Positions 24,517 through 37,800 of a DNA stretch of 64,000 bases are shown here, one piece after another. Position 1 is the stretch's first letter; every line of letters starts with the position of its first letter. Location of the stretch: contig CM056550.1 of assembly GCA_029721515.1 (NCBI GenBank), forward strand, positions 26,486,619 through 26,550,618. Reading direction: 5' to 3'. Made by a program: the position numbers and the translations under genes. The stretch comes from Synanceia verrucosa (taxonomy: Eukaryota; Chordata; Actinopteri; Perciformes; Synanceiidae). Below the pieces are notes generated by a model. The model saw only the letters and a list, made by a program, of their open reading frames with translations. It did no database searches and had not been told where the DNA came from.

Positions 24517-25770
24517 CCTCAGTCAGCTGTCCGAAGCCCTGAGCCCACACTTCCTCCCCATGAGGATCCCTGGGATATGATTCAATCGGTGTTCGATCAC
24601 CATGTCTGAACACCTTAAAGTCATAACAGATCAAGTCACATGGATCCAGACCCAGTGCTGCTGTGCTAGCTATTACACTGTGTATTTAAGGGAAAAATAC
24701 ACCCTGAGACATAAGTCAGAAATAGAAACCTGTGATGCTGGACAGTTCAGCCTGGATTTGAAACACAGAGGAGTCATTCTGTTGACTCAATCGCTGGAGC
24801 TGCTCCGTTAGTATTATTAACCTGAGGAGTCACTTTCTGAGCAGCGACATGACACACGGGTTGATTAAACTGAATCATGGATACATCCATTTACTCATGT
24901 TAGCACCAACGTAATTTGAACTTGACAAACAATTTTCATGTAAGACTTGAAGAAGAAAAATGAACCACAAAGTCACAGAGAGATACTTTTGTTTTTGCTA
25001 TCTTTCTTGAAGCAAAACACCTTTCTAGGATTGAACACAAACTGCACTTGCTTCAGCTAAAATGGAAATAAAATAGATAAATTGCAAAACAAAAACAACA
25101 CAACATAATACAAATTCAATTAAATTAACACAGATAATAGAGAGGCTAATTTTGTAGTTAACAATAAAATTTGACTCGCATGTGAAACCCACTGTAATCC
25201 TTACTTTAGCTAAAATACTAACTGTCAAGCCACAGCACATTTAATTGTAACAGGCATAAGATATATTACTATACACTACAGGCTACAGTGTTTGTAAGTG
25301 ACAAACACATGAGGTCACATGATAGGAAAAGATTTGTGGTATTCACTTAAATCCTACAATTGTCTTTTTTATGGTGTAAAATAAAGATATGCAAAGAGGT
25401 TTATGAACGAAGCAGCAGTGTCTGGGAGAGATACACCCGACACTCTTGGAGTTTCAGCTCAAAGTAATCCTTTGTCACAATAAACATGTAAATATAATAA
25501 TGCTCAGTGAGCAGAAAAATACAGTGTAATCAGCAGCAATGCACACTCATATCAGTCTTGTGTGAACTGAAGTTCCAGATGATAATGTTGTAACACAGCT
25601 TAATATGAATTTGCAATGTGTTCAAATCTCATCATTATTAATCATGCACACAGGAAGTGAAGGAAAGTGGGAAGACTTACAGCTACGACAAACTTCAACA
25701 CTCTGCACTCAGTCAAGCAGCTGCAACAGAGGAGGAATAAACAGCCCAAACTTTTCTGGGACTTCCACAT
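18223..25770 (-). CDS. acp4: Membrane-type histidine acid phosphatase, ACP4-like
   Basis: Hydrolyses phosphate monoesters at acid pH on the lumenal/extracellular side. Exons in transcript order: 25770-25681, 24613-24518, 23859-23773, 22849-22694, 22430-22332, 20208-20113, 19679-19547, 19251-19169, 19065-18959, 18719-18538, 18332-18223, giving 412 residues. A signal peptide (LGCLFLLCCSC) is followed by the catalytic motif RHGDRTP (nucleophile His34). The second-site motif YSAHDST gives His281 and Asp282. A C-terminal helix, about 378-400 (VITALAVAVGLLAVALLFSI), is followed by basic HRRRAR. Several N-glycosylation sites (NHT, NLT, NFS, NDS) are present. LLNAILRNFSR and WRPIPVHT fit ACP4 better than ACP3 or ACP2, and human ACP4 lies on 19q13.33 like MYBPC2. 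ACP3 or ACP2 remain less likely alternatives. The gene appears intact. Confidence 0.92.
24481..24513 (-). repeat. (TG)n repeat at an acp4 splice donor
   Basis: The CA run on the plus strand is TG on the transcribed strand. It starts 5 bases from the end of acp4 exon 2 (24518), so the intron begins GTACTGTGTG and continues as TG. Long UG/GU tracts bind CELF-type proteins and TDP-43 in other vertebrate genes. Confidence 0.9.
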
Positions 25771-25814
25771 TTTTTTAACTCGTCGATCTCTACCTCCTTC
25801 ACAGAGTTCTCCTG

Positions 25815-25820
25815 CTTATA
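25815..25820 (-). promoter_or_regulatory. TATA-like box upstream of acp4
   Basis: On the minus strand the sequence reads CCCTATAAGCAGG, 45 bases before the ATG at 25770. A start 25-30 bases downstream would leave a 5' UTR of only about 15-20 bases. A non-coding first exon further upstream is therefore an equal possibility. Confidence 0.3.
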
Positions 25821-27033
25821 GGGAGAGAAAAAAATGTCATTAGGAGCAGAATATGATGAACACTAGTATTGTATTTTAGAACTGGTGCAAAATATGTCCT
25901 CCAGTACAGTCATATAACATATAATCTATGTGTACTACTACTACTGCAGCTGTTTTGCCAAGAAAGAATATATGGATTTAAGGTACAATAGCGTGAACGT
26001 CCAACAAAACACCTTTACAAATCAGAGACTTTACAAATCATGTAAATGAACACATGTACTTACCTCAGCACACTTGCTCACACATTTTGCTGCTTCAGTG
26101 AAACCAGTTACAGACTAGTGGGCTGCTGTACATCCCAAATCTCCAGTCACACCCGGATTGACATTAAGTGCATGTTCCAGTAAAAGACAGAGTGCTTTTA
26201 TAGCCTTCCTACCTGACCTCGTCTCTCCCTCTCTCTCCCCACAAGGATTGCTGATCCCAATCTACTTCATCGTCATTGGACTGGAGTCCAAATCACTGTC
26301 TCTGCCGATTCCCGCGCTGTGCAGTGACATGACAACCCCCCTTCCCAGACATCTTTGAGTCATCTTTAAAACTTGAGCAGACCTATTTGGCCCCTCAGTG
26401 TGGATAACACTTTAAATCCACTGTCATATATTCTTGAGGATACGCTGGCTTTAACATGACAAAGAAATGGGTTAAGTTAAGACGCACCCACCTGGCTTCT
26501 CAAATTGTGCTCCTACGAGCATAAGCAGACACACACTTACACACTGGCCCTGGGCCACAACCACTCATTATAACATGCTATGTCATCCACCGTGGGTTTG
26601 TCCCCAAAATTACAGGGCCTGGAGTGTTTTTCCTGACTCGACACACGTGTAAGTATCTGTTAGTATCAAAGCAGCTTTATGGGATACAATGGGATTAGTG
26701 AGTGTGAAGATTTAAAGCCATACAGCGTTGACATCATATATGATAAGTGTTAGATAGGATCTATTGTACTAAGTGATACACAGTACAGTATTCACAATGA
26801 TGGCTTGTCAATGTAACATGAAAGCATTAAATTAATTGACACTGATTTGCAGTAAAAGAGCATTTGGAGCTTATAATCACACACAAGTGCAAGTATTCAG
26901 TTTTCCTAAAATAATAATGCCACAAAGTAAAAACCAGCATTGCATTCACATTTTTCTTATTGTCAACAAATCCCATTTTGCCCTGTATAGTTTATTCCTC
27001 TATCTGTGCCATTGTTTTCCAAAAACAATTTAA

Positions 27034-27035
<2 letters not shown>

Positions 27036-27117
<82 letters not shown>
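27036..27117 (+). repeat. (AT)n microsatellite
   Basis: About 80 bases of AT repeat with one G interruption near 27103. It can extrude a cruciform and is likely length-variable. Confidence 0.93.
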
Positions 27118-28011
27118 AACCACACTGTCCTGGGTGCTTCATGGACATTGTAGTTTATTTTGAGTCAATCCCACACATGTCCTGGTGCTGTAAATAGCGC
27201 ATCAAATTTGTGGCTGAAAATAGTCCCAAAAAATGCACTATTTTGTCCCTTATAAGTGATGTCTGGTTAAAAAAATATAACTGTTTTGGGAAATCATGTG
27301 GCACTGTGAAAATAATAATCTACTGTATATTTGTGACAAGTTTTAAAGGTGCTGAATGCCAAATTGGGAGCATTTCTTCCTCCACTCAGACGGCAAAGGA
27401 TGGCGTTATCAGATAACTGCTGTAGAGCAGTGCAGAGCGGCAGATGTACAGCACTAAAACACTATGCACTATGTAAAGAAGGCTCTGATGAGGAGGAAAA
27501 CAACTGTTTTCTCTCCTCTGTATTTTTACATATTAAATAGTTGTTTGCTGCCTTATTAAAGGATGTCATGTGTTATTTCAAATATGGTGTTCAGTATGAA
27601 ATGTAAGAAATAGACCAAGTAGCAGTACAGTAACAGTACAAGTGTGTCAAAGTACAGTACTTGAGGAGATACACATAAAACTACTAAATTCTGTTCGACT
27701 CAAACTTTATATATCACACAGGAATGTTCACACTGTCAGTAGCACACACACCTACACACACAACACACACTTGTGGTAGTGTAGCTGGTACAGGTGTACG
27801 AACGGGTCAGTGAATCCACCTGCACTTGATTTACTCAACAAAATATACATATGGAAGGGTCTGAGTGGTTGAAAAGAAAGGGTTTTACCATATGAGACCA
27901 AGAGAAACCCGCACATCCTGTGAGCATGCGTGCCCGCGCACACACACACACCATCACACTGTATGCATTATTGTACACTTGATACACACTAGTTCATTGA
28001 AGGGTCACTAA

Positions 28012-28044
<33 letters not shown>

Positions 28045-28527
28045 GACTCACAACTCTGCATCTCTTTCTCTTTCTCTTATCAGTCACTCAAACATAAAAC
28101 GACTCACACACAGATGCACACGTACACGCGCACACACATACATAGACACACACACACACACACACTGCATACCATCCTTTTTTCTCCCTCTCCTCCAAGT
28201 GGCTGTAGTGTTTTTGTCTTTGTTGAAATAATTGCAGTGATTTTCAAGACCGTTGTCATGCCAACACAGAGGTTGATGCATGTTGACAGAATCTGTTGCA
28301 GGGCTACCGAGAGACTGAAAATGGGAGATAAGAGGTGGGAGGAGAAGTGATGCTTGTGTATGTATGTGTGCATGTATGTGTGTGTGTGAAGGTGATGATG
28401 GTAATGGTTGGGGGGGGGGTGCTTTCATATACTTCAATCCATATGATGAATGGAGATGAGCAGTATGGGACATCTCAGCCTGATAGAACGAGGCCCAAGA
28501 CCAGGAATGAACAGTTATGGGTGTATT

Positions 28528-28634
28528 GTGAGTGGAGGAGAGGGAGCGAGAAGGAGAGAGGGAGGGAGAGAGAAGGAGAGAGAGAGAGAGCGAAGGAGAG
28601 AGAGAGGAGAGAGAGAGACAGAGAGAGAGAGAGA
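28528..28634 (+). repeat. Purine (GA/GGA)n tract
   Basis: Over 100 bases almost without pyrimidines, mostly GAGA with GGAG and GAAG variants. Mirror-like purine tracts can form triplex DNA; this is a sequence property only. Confidence 0.85.
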
Positions 28635-29311
28635 GGAAACCAGGGTGCTATTTCAGGCCGGGCGTTGTCATGGAAACTGCAGCCTCACTACAAATGGAGA
28701 CATCCAGAACACATGGATCGTCAAACAAATGGCGTGCGTAGGGCCGAGCGTGAAGCTACGCCATGGCTGTGCGACACCGTGCAGTCTCAGTCAAACCCAC
28801 CCCCACCCACGCTGGCACCCATCCTTCCAGTCACATCACAGTAGCATCTTCTCCATCACAGACACTGAATATCAATGGAGGGTAGCTTTTAGGGGGCGAG
28901 TGTTGGAGGAGGGGGACAGAATGCTCAGAGTCAGGGGGCTAAGTGACAGGCAATGGTGTCCATTCAGGCAGTGAGTCACAGCCACTTGCTCTGTCTTTTA
29001 ATTAACAGTCCTTTCCACACTTCCTTCTCTTCTCTCCTCTTCCTCTCTTCCTCTGTCTGCTCCTTCACTCTCTGTCTGTCTCCCATCCTCTCCCTCTGCC
29101 TCTATCGCTCTCTCTCTCTCCTGCGCTCTGAAGGACGGAGGTATTCCCACATTTCTCCGTTGCTATAGCAACACCGCAGCGAGAACAGGAAAGAGAGGAC
29201 GCAGGCAGGGAGGAGGAGGAGGATGGGAGGATGGAGACGTGGTGGTGGTGGGGGAGGGGTGTGGAAGCGGCCTAAGATGAGGGGATGTGTGAACAATGCT
29301 AATGCTAATGG

Positions 29312-29316
29312 TAGCA

Positions 29317-29347
<31 letters not shown>
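29312..29347 (+). repeat. (CAG)n trinucleotide repeat
   Basis: About twelve CAG units with one AAG-type interruption (GCAGAAGCAG) near the centre. It is not in a supported gene; its open frames on both strands reflect the repeat. Confidence 0.85.
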
Positions 29348-30499
29348 AGTTGCCAAGTGTTGGTGAATTCCCCTCTCGTCGCATCACGCTGGGCGCAGAC
29401 TCACATGTCACAACCACATTTACATAATTGCCAGTGGGGCTCTATTTGCTCCGTGTGTTGCTATGGTCATTGACATCCTCCATGAAATGATACACGAGAA
29501 CTGTCTCCGCTCAGCCATTTGACTCTCTCTGTGACATTGACCAACTGTGCATTCAGTTTCTTGAGCATCATCTGGGAATAAACAGAAACAGATCTCCAGT
29601 TTGGGGATGAGCACATTGGTGCTTATTTCCCAATGATTCAATCGCAAACCAATGCAGGTCAAATGTTTGACAAGAAGATACATCAATGTGCAATACACAC
29701 AGAAGCCAAGGGAGGACCAAAGCTATTTCATATCGATGTCATCATCATCCAATTCAATCAGGACACAGCGCAATCTCATTATCTCCACATATATATGTAT
29801 CGTGAGCCGTTGGAACAAAGCGGTGTTGCATCAATTTCTGAACATGTTAAGATGTGTAGCAAGCTGCAAAGCTCATGTGGCCTGCAGAGGAACGCCCACA
29901 TCTTCCTCTCCCCTTAGGACACATGTTTGTCTGCTTTGACATATTGTATAAAACTCAATAGATATAAATCAGACTGAAATGAATATTCCTTCATACGTTA
30001 CATACACCTATGAATGTTTAAGCTGCTCAGTATACCTAGAGTAATCTGCTGCATGTCAACTGTCTCGCTGTCCTCCCCTCTCAATCAATAACTCATCTCT
30101 TGACGTCAATATTGTTATCCCCCATGGGACAAAAATGTCCTTCTTTAGGACAAAAGGAGAATAAGCAAGATGGGAGGAAGGGGATGTTAGAAATAAAAAG
30201 ATGAGTTTGTTCTGCCTTGATATGTTATTGTGTTGGCCATGCAGGGACCACCTTGGTGGTCAACGTCCACACAGTGATGGAAAATTTTTTCTACATAAAA
30301 TTTTATCTACATAAAAAAAATAATTAACATAATCTTAAATATTATCATAAAATATTTGTCAAAAAATCTTTTCAGTGTTTCCAAAGGTGTGGCTGCATCA
30401 GACAAACATATGCAGTATATACAAATTACATTTTTTTGGTTATTGTTTAGAAAGAAATATAGAAAAAATCAACAAATAACAGAAAATATGTTCAAAACT

Positions 30500-31580
30500 G
30501 AAAAAATAAATAAACCATCACATCATCAAATTGATATTTAGTATTGCTGCCATTAGCAGGCAGTAGAGCTCTTATCCTGGCTGGCATGTTCCCCATGAGC
30601 CTTTCACACTGCTGAGGGGTCCCATTGTCCCATTCTTCTTGAATTACTGCTTTTAATTCTTCCAAATTCTTTGGTCTACACTGTGAAACAGACCTTCTGA
30701 TAATCCACCACAGATTTTCAATGGAGTTAATGTCCAAGGAATGAGCTGGCCACTCTAAAACCTGGATACTGTGCTCCTGTGGCAAGGAGCATTATCCTGA
30801 TGAAACATCCAGTTTTGACCTCGATTGAACAGAGCATGTGCAGAAGGAAGCATATGGGCTTCAAGAATGGCACACTACTTGGCAGAATTCAGAGTGCCAT
30901 CACAGACAGTGAGATGATCAGCAGCACTCATGCATCCCCAAACCATGATGCTGCCACCACCATGCTTGACAGTAGGGACTGTACATGCTGGAGTGAATGC
31001 TTCACCTGGCCTTCTGCATACTCTCACATTAGCGGGAGTAAGATAAACCTGGAAACTGGTCTCATCTGACCACAGAATCTTCTTCCACTTCCTGGCTGTC
31101 CAGCTCTTGTATCCTTGGGCTCAATGACATTGGACTAACCTATGTCTCTCACTGATCAGGGGCTTCTTGACGGCCTTGTAGGACCTTAAACCATGATCTA
31201 AATGTCGGCCATGTACAGTGCAGGTGGAACACTGGACACCAGTTTTGTTTGACCACTGATGCTGAAGCTCCTGTGATGTCATTTGACGGTTTTCCCTGCA
31301 CATGTGGATCAGGTTGTGATTATTTCTGGCTGAAGAAACCCTTGGACGTCCAGATATTGGTTTGTCTTCCAAGCTGTTCTTCTGAATTTCTGCAGAGTGT
31401 ATCCAAATGCTTAATGGCTGCATTTGCACTTCTTGGCTATCTGGCGGCAGCTGTACCCGTCCTGGTTGAGAATCTGTATCTTCAGACGTTTCCTGCGTTG
31501 GGTTCCTTGTTTTAGCCATTTTTATCTCTGAAGAACTGTCTGGCTTTATATAGACATGAAGCACAACAACAAAACTTGTG
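30500..31580 (-). mobile_element. Degenerate Tc1/mariner transposon
   Basis: The minus strand carries broken pieces of a Tc1-type transposase. The N-terminal helix-turn-helix part reads from about 31519 down to 31121 (starting MAKTRNP). The C-terminal part at about 30785-30540 contains the hallmark WPAHSLDINSIENLW of the DDE catalytic core, followed by the C-terminal helices. The middle (about 30790-31120) is in other frames with stops, so no functional enzyme is encoded. I could not find convincing terminal inverted repeats, so the outer limits are uncertain. Confidence 0.8.
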
Positions 31581-31705
31581 ACTTTTAATAAAATGCATGA
31601 CCGTCATTAGTGGCTCGTTGGTACTAAAATGACGCAATACTCAAAATTTCATATGGCTTTTTATGGAACCAATTAATTTTAAGTTTTTAATGTTTTTTTT
31701 TTAGG

Positions 31706-31862
31706 ATTTTGGCTGTGGCTGTTGTTGTTGTCCTTTTCTGGCTGCTCCCTTCCCAGGGTCGCCACAGCAGATGATCCGCTTGCAGACTTGGCATTAGTTT
31801 TTTTTACACTAGATGCCCTTCCTGACGCAACCCTCACCCATTTTGGTAGCCGGGACTGGGAA
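31706..31862 (+). repeat. Common teleost interspersed repeat fragment
   Basis: Contains CTGCTCCCTTCCCAGGGTCG followed by CCACAGCAGATGATCCGC and, after a gap, CTAGATGCCCTTCCTGACGC. I recall this block order from many fish genomes as part of a retroelement-derived repeat. It directly follows the Tc1 relic, separated by about 100 bases. Family name uncertain. Confidence 0.6.
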
Positions 31863-31869
31863 CTTGAAG

Positions 31870-34800
31870 ACTTTTAATGCAATATTTTACAAATGTACGG
31901 GGTGTCAGAAAACTCTTTTCCACTTTTTGATCTCCTCTTGAGGACAGCAAAACCCCAGAATTTTTAGCTTCTCTAAAACTAAGTCACTCATCATATCTGT
32001 TTAATCCTTACAAAAACTGAAATATCAAAACAGCAAGTAATGGTTTTAAACTGTGATTATATGTTATTTCTTAATGGAAAAAAAAACACAACTATATTTC
32101 CCAAAATGACAATTAACAACGATTGTGAAGAACACTGAAGAATTAACAGGGCAATTAAAAGTTGCTATATGATTCAGAATAAACGCCACAAAAAGAAAAC
32201 ACCATTACCACATGCACACAACATTAACCAAGCAGAGTGTAAGCAGCAACCCTGTCTGCAGTTATGGTTAATCAATACTAAAGTAAGTGCAATCTAATAA
32301 CAACATCAGCACAGTGCCTGAGAAGTGTGTTTGTGTGTGGGAGTGCATGCACTGGGGAACAATTTGCCACATACACTACCGTCCTCCAGTAATTACATGG
32401 GAAGAGTGTGGTTTTTAATGTATCCAGGAAACAAAATATTCATAGGGAGGTGATTACTTTAAATCTCATCTTTCACCATAGGCGGAGCGAGTATCTTTTG
32501 TGAGATATTCATGCAAAAACTGCTCTTTTTCTGCCATTTCTAGTGTACATGTAATATGATTAGAACGCATTATAAAGGAGTGTTTTGAAACTTCAACAGT
32601 GGATATTTTTGTCTCTGATCCATTACAGCAAACTAATTTCACCAAAATTGTAAACATTTTGAATTAACTTTAAGGGCAAAAATGTGATTTTTTTTTTATG
32701 TCATATTAATATGTACTAAAATACACACCTTAATAACTAGGACTGTTACGGTACAGTGCTAAATCCAAATATAAAACAGCAGCTTTATTCTACACCCACT
32801 TCCACATCATTTAGTGGGAGGAGAAATAAACAGCTTTTTTTTTTCTTTCTTTTTTTTAAACGGGTGACATGTCTTGTTGGTCAGGTTGAGTGTTTTATCT
32901 CCAGAAGAGGTGAAGAACTGTCTCAGGTCACTAGGGCTCCTGAGTGTTCGCTAAGTACACTAGATACATATACAGCCTCCCTCAGGTAAAGTATGTTTGT
33001 GTATATCCTCTCTCTCTGGATTATTAATTGAGCTCTTCGGGTGAGGAACGAAACGCTATTCCTAAGTCCAGAGAATCTGCTGCATGTTTCTTAATGATAT
33101 TGGGAGAAGAGAGGGAATCTAAATATAGACCGAAACAAAAGCAAAGTATGTTCAGTACAGCGTGAGAAAGTCCTCTGAGAGCAGTAGTAAGCTCATAATT
33201 CACCAACATAGTTTCATGTAATAACAGTCAAAGACTGAATCTTTGAACAAAGAGCAGACTTTAAATCAAAAGGCTTCTGGTTCCCTTTTATCCATCCACA
33301 CAAAGTAGGTCCAACTGGGTCACTGTCATCTTTTCCTCACACTCTCCATAATACTTTGGATTCTCAGTCTGAGCTAAACCCACAAACGGTTCTGTGTAGT
33401 CCATCCTCATATAAACAAAATCTAAATAGGCCACAGAATCTATACTTAGTTTTTTTTGCAGCCCGCATTGACATGATAAACACACTACGTTCTCGTTAAA
33501 TACATGTTTGTTTGTTTGGTTTTTTTTTTACTGCAGCCTTTAAAGTGTGAGGAAATGAAAAAAAAGCCTGTCACATTTTCACGGTTGCTCGCTCAGTGGA
33601 GATACAGCCCACAGACTCTGACACCTTTGCTTCACAGTGGAGTTTATGTTGTGTCAGGTTCCCCACAGACTCTGCAGTCTGTCTGGGCCAGGGGAGCTGG
33701 GGAATCCCTGGAGAAACACACAGCTGGGAGGTTATTGAATTTGAAAGGAAAGGAGAGCATAGGGAAAAGGAGAGGATAGTGCAGGCACAGTGGGTTTGAA
33801 GAAAATGACTGCACCATATAGGTGCACCAAAGAGAGACGTCGGTGCACTGTTGAATTGTCCAAACAGGAATCAGGTTTAGCTCTTTTCTTTTTACAGTAA
33901 TGCACCACATAGTTTAGAATTACAAGAAGGAACTCATATTGATAAACGCACCCCCTGTGGATACATTCGCTTTAAGCTACATTTGCAAATTCCACCTTTC
34001 CCACTTTACAACTCCCCTTCACCATCACATTGCATTCATGCCTCGATCACACAACACTCTAAATGTAATTGCATTCAAGCATTTCTCTTTCATCTTTAGT
34101 GCATACTAATATTTCTGCTGCACACTCGTTGCTTACTTCATACCCCACCACTTTCTGTTCCAAACACAGCATTCATTCTATGTTTGCTCACTATCATCAT
34201 AAGCCGATGAACAGCAAAAAGCTGCAAAACACAGATCTATTTGAAAATTAAACACCTCAAGGTGTTACAGAACATTTGGTCTCTTGTCAATCCTTTGCTC
34301 TGGGTTAAAGTCTTCAGCAATGTAACCATAATATGCTGTACCTGTCTTTTCTATTGCTATTTCAGCATATAGGCCCTTAACATTATTCCCATTAGTCTCA
34401 TGGGGACTGAGCTCTCAGGAGACCAGAGTACAAACCAAGTACAATTATATTCAAGAAACTGACTTTACAAATACAGTCCCTCAGCTGTAAGGCCCAAACA
34501 TTTCATGGAAACACATCCCTCAGATTCACTGTCATGGCTCATGGCTGATGCATTTGTTGTTACATGAATCCCTTGAGGTTGCCGTTTCGTAACGTGGGCT
34601 TGTTCGGCGCAGTGGACATCTGTGATAGTCTATACAGTTTCACCTCAGGGTCCAAAATAAGTTCAAAAATTTATGGAACATGCAGATGAACTGAAGAACA
34701 GAATACAACGCTTGATTTTGTCCACCCCTTTCAAGATACAAACTTGTGATAATGATATGTTATGAAAGCCCTGCACATTCATAGCCAGCATAAAAATGAC

Positions 34801-37800
34801 TTCATCTGCAACATAACCTAAACCCAGCAAGCTGCTTTTACTCTTGCCATGAGTAAGAAACAGCCAACTATTCATTAAAAGAATCAGATTTGTTTCATTT
34901 TACCTATTTGTCAGCTCTGCAAACTCACAACATATGGCAATAATTAAGAACTGGCAGCGTGGGTTTATGTACAATTACGCTAATATAACATGATGGACCA
35001 CTTGATTTATTAAGGCGGTTGCCATGCTGCAGTGATTACAGGATGTAACACTGTTGCGTTGAATCTACAGCCGCCTCTCTTAATCAATTTGTTATTAGGA
35101 TTTCAATCAGCAAAATCAGATGTTTTTATTCCTGGACAATTATAAGCCTGTCACTTGCGTTATAACACAACTTTATGTTTACTGTTGTGTATTCACAACA
35201 TTTGAAAATTAGTTTGACTGTTGTGCTGCTGCCACTTTTTAAAATTGCTGATAGCGTAGCTACATTTGGTGTACGAGGCTATTGTATCATCTGCATGGAC
35301 CTTTATATAATAAGCTACCAGCTGTAACCAATATAATTGTGCACATAGCAGGAGTACAAGGGGCCACTGTGTCCACCTATGTGTTTCCCAATTCAACAAG
35401 TCAGTGTGGAAAGAAAAAGAAAGCAGTAAGAAAATACAGTGTGAACACAGCAATTGTTAGGACTTTTTCCAATTTGTTTTATGAAATTTCACGCAATAAC
35501 TTATTTGAAACATCATCATGTTAAACTCGTTAACTCATTTCTCATTTAGTTAGTTGTGGTGCTCTGCAGAATGAAATTACAATAAATCATGAAAGTGGAA
35601 CAATTCTAATAGCAGAATAACTCCTTGCTGAAGTCACAGAAGTAGCAAACAGTGAAATAATATACTTCTCAGTCACTGGATGACAGTCATTGAAGTGCAA
35701 GTACAGCGCATGTTGATTTTGCTATAATTGAAGAAATACACTCTTCTGCCACACTGTGTACCTGGATGAATGTGTGAAAAGAAATGACATTTAATGACAA
35801 TACATAAAGACCCAAATTGATAATATCACATACTGAGGTACAATCAACAACTGGAAAAGAAAAAAAGGAAAAGAAAACACAGAATTACTTTTTTGTATTA
35901 AAGAAATCTAATTTTTCTAGAGCTTAACACTGTTCTCTCTTACTTTTTAAAAAGCTTTCAAAACAGACCATGGATTTTTTTTTTTACACTGTTTTATCAA
36001 ACAGAACAGCTTACCTTTAAAAGACCAAAAGGTCAGTCCATTTTCTTGTCTTGCAATTTGGTGTCTCAGATATTATAATCCTTTTCATTAAGGAGCTTTG
36101 CTTCCGACATACCAAGAAATGTCATCTGGGCTGAAGCATCCATTCATTGTAAGCAACGGCTGGTGCAGAGGACACACATATGCCAGTGCTCCATCTGTAG
36201 CCAAACTGCATCAATTTACCACCATATACTACACAATACAGTGACGTACAGTTGCCCGATATGCACATATTCAGATTCCAGTCTCAAGCTTATGATCTGC
36301 ATTCAAAGGGGTCATCTGTTAGCATTACTGCTGTAGAATGAGCCTCCTTTTAAATTGCATCAGCATGTACAACAGCAGCCACTACACTAAGATGTAACAA
36401 AGCCCTTCTGCATTTCCTCCAAATGTTAATAATAATGATGATAATTGTGCATGTTGCGGATGTCCAGAGGTATGAAAGACACATTTCTGTGCCGACTAGG
36501 TGAGTCACCATCATAATGAAACGCTGCTACAGTAGCATTCAGGTAAGACAATTTGTTCCACGGTTAACATGCAGGAATGCACCCTCACACACAGCACACA
36601 AGGAGGTATCTAGTATGCTCTTTGAAATCCGACAGCAGAGCCACCGAATGTAGCACATCAAGGGAGCGTACCCATATGTTGTGTCTTTAGCCTTCATTTA
36701 TATTCCATTTGTGTCTCTGCGGCGCTACGGGTGAATCCAGCCCACTAGATCTGTTTGTGGGGTCGCGGCACATTTACATTTACTATGCCTTTGAATGAGA
36801 TCTGTGACCAAAAACACCAAGTTCAGAAAATACATGGCTGTAATTAGTCAATCTGAGTTGTTTCATCAATAGCAAAACCAAGCAAGTATCACCAGAAATC
36901 CAAGATGGCTTAAGCATTAAACGGGATGAATATGGTGTGCATCGATGCAGAAGATGTTCCTTTCAATCATGGATTAACCTCTGTGACAGTGCAATCTGGG
37001 ATGGTTTAGCCTGATGCCGTCACTCATATTATCATCAGTATTATCACCTTTTCCCCCTAATAAGTGCAGGCTCATTGCTGACAAGAAAAACCATCATCAC
37101 ACAACACAGCTTACATATATGTGATGCAGGCCTGAGAGATGGTAAGCAGCAGACCCCCTACCCCCACATCCCAGCAAAATCACTTACAGAGCTGCATCAC
37201 AGTCAAAAACCTTGCCGTTGATAATACTATCTCAGGTACATGTATCTGGAATAACTGGTCCAGTTTGTGCTCAATTGCAACAAACATTTAGGTCCCTGTT
37301 TGATGAATATAAAAAAAGAGAAATAATTTATTCAATACACTTTTTTTTTCCTCGATTCTTTTCCCATTTCCATACTAAAATGAAAAGAACCACCAGGGGA
37401 GAAGCATACTGAGGGCTAATTTCAGACAAAAGAGCCTTCATTAAGAATAATATATCTAGTTCTGTTAAAAACACTAATTTTGCAAAACCAGTAGTGTCTG
37501 TTGAACATCTACTGTACAGGAGAGTGTCTAAAAGCCCGTCTGAATGTGTTAATAGAGCAGGTGGCACCTATCATTACCAGGATGACTAATGGCTGAACCA
37601 CAAACCATACATTCAGTCAGGGTTTAACACAGAGGCCTGCATAACGTCTCAGTCTTTACTCATGTGGTCGCCATATTGACCCGCCACAACCCAATATATG
37701 ATTGATTTATTTCACACGTAATGATACATGGCTAGACAACTGTACACATTATATCAAACTAACAAAAATAAAGAAATACATAGTTGAAACGCAAGAAGCG

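Larger units (their letters stand above)
25850..30240. other. Intergenic: microsatellites, no gene seen
   Basis: Upstream of acp4. It contains a long AT microsatellite (27036-27117), several CA blocks (about 27743-27770, 27939-27951, 28014-28038, 28147-28165), a purine tract (28528-28634), a CAG run (29312-29347) and a more GC-rich, CpG-containing patch at 28650-29450 with RFX-like palindromes. The open reading frames here are low-complexity by-products of the repeats. Confidence 0.6.

Noticed and set aside
27006..27197. Frames of alternating Ile-Tyr on both strands
   Set aside because: Pure translation of the AT microsatellite.
24481..28165. CA/TG-rich stretches as possible CRISPR-like arrays
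   Set aside because: Simple microsatellites without unique spacers, in a eukaryotic genome.
28335..28974. Long overlapping open frames on the plus strand rich in Arg/Glu
   Set aside because: They are translations of the GA/GGA purine tract; no start context, domain or splice signals, and all frames are open for the same reason.
29102..29417. Minus-strand frames with poly-Leu or poly-Ala runs
   Set aside because: The runs come from the CAG repeat and a pyrimidine-rich stretch; composition explains the open frames.
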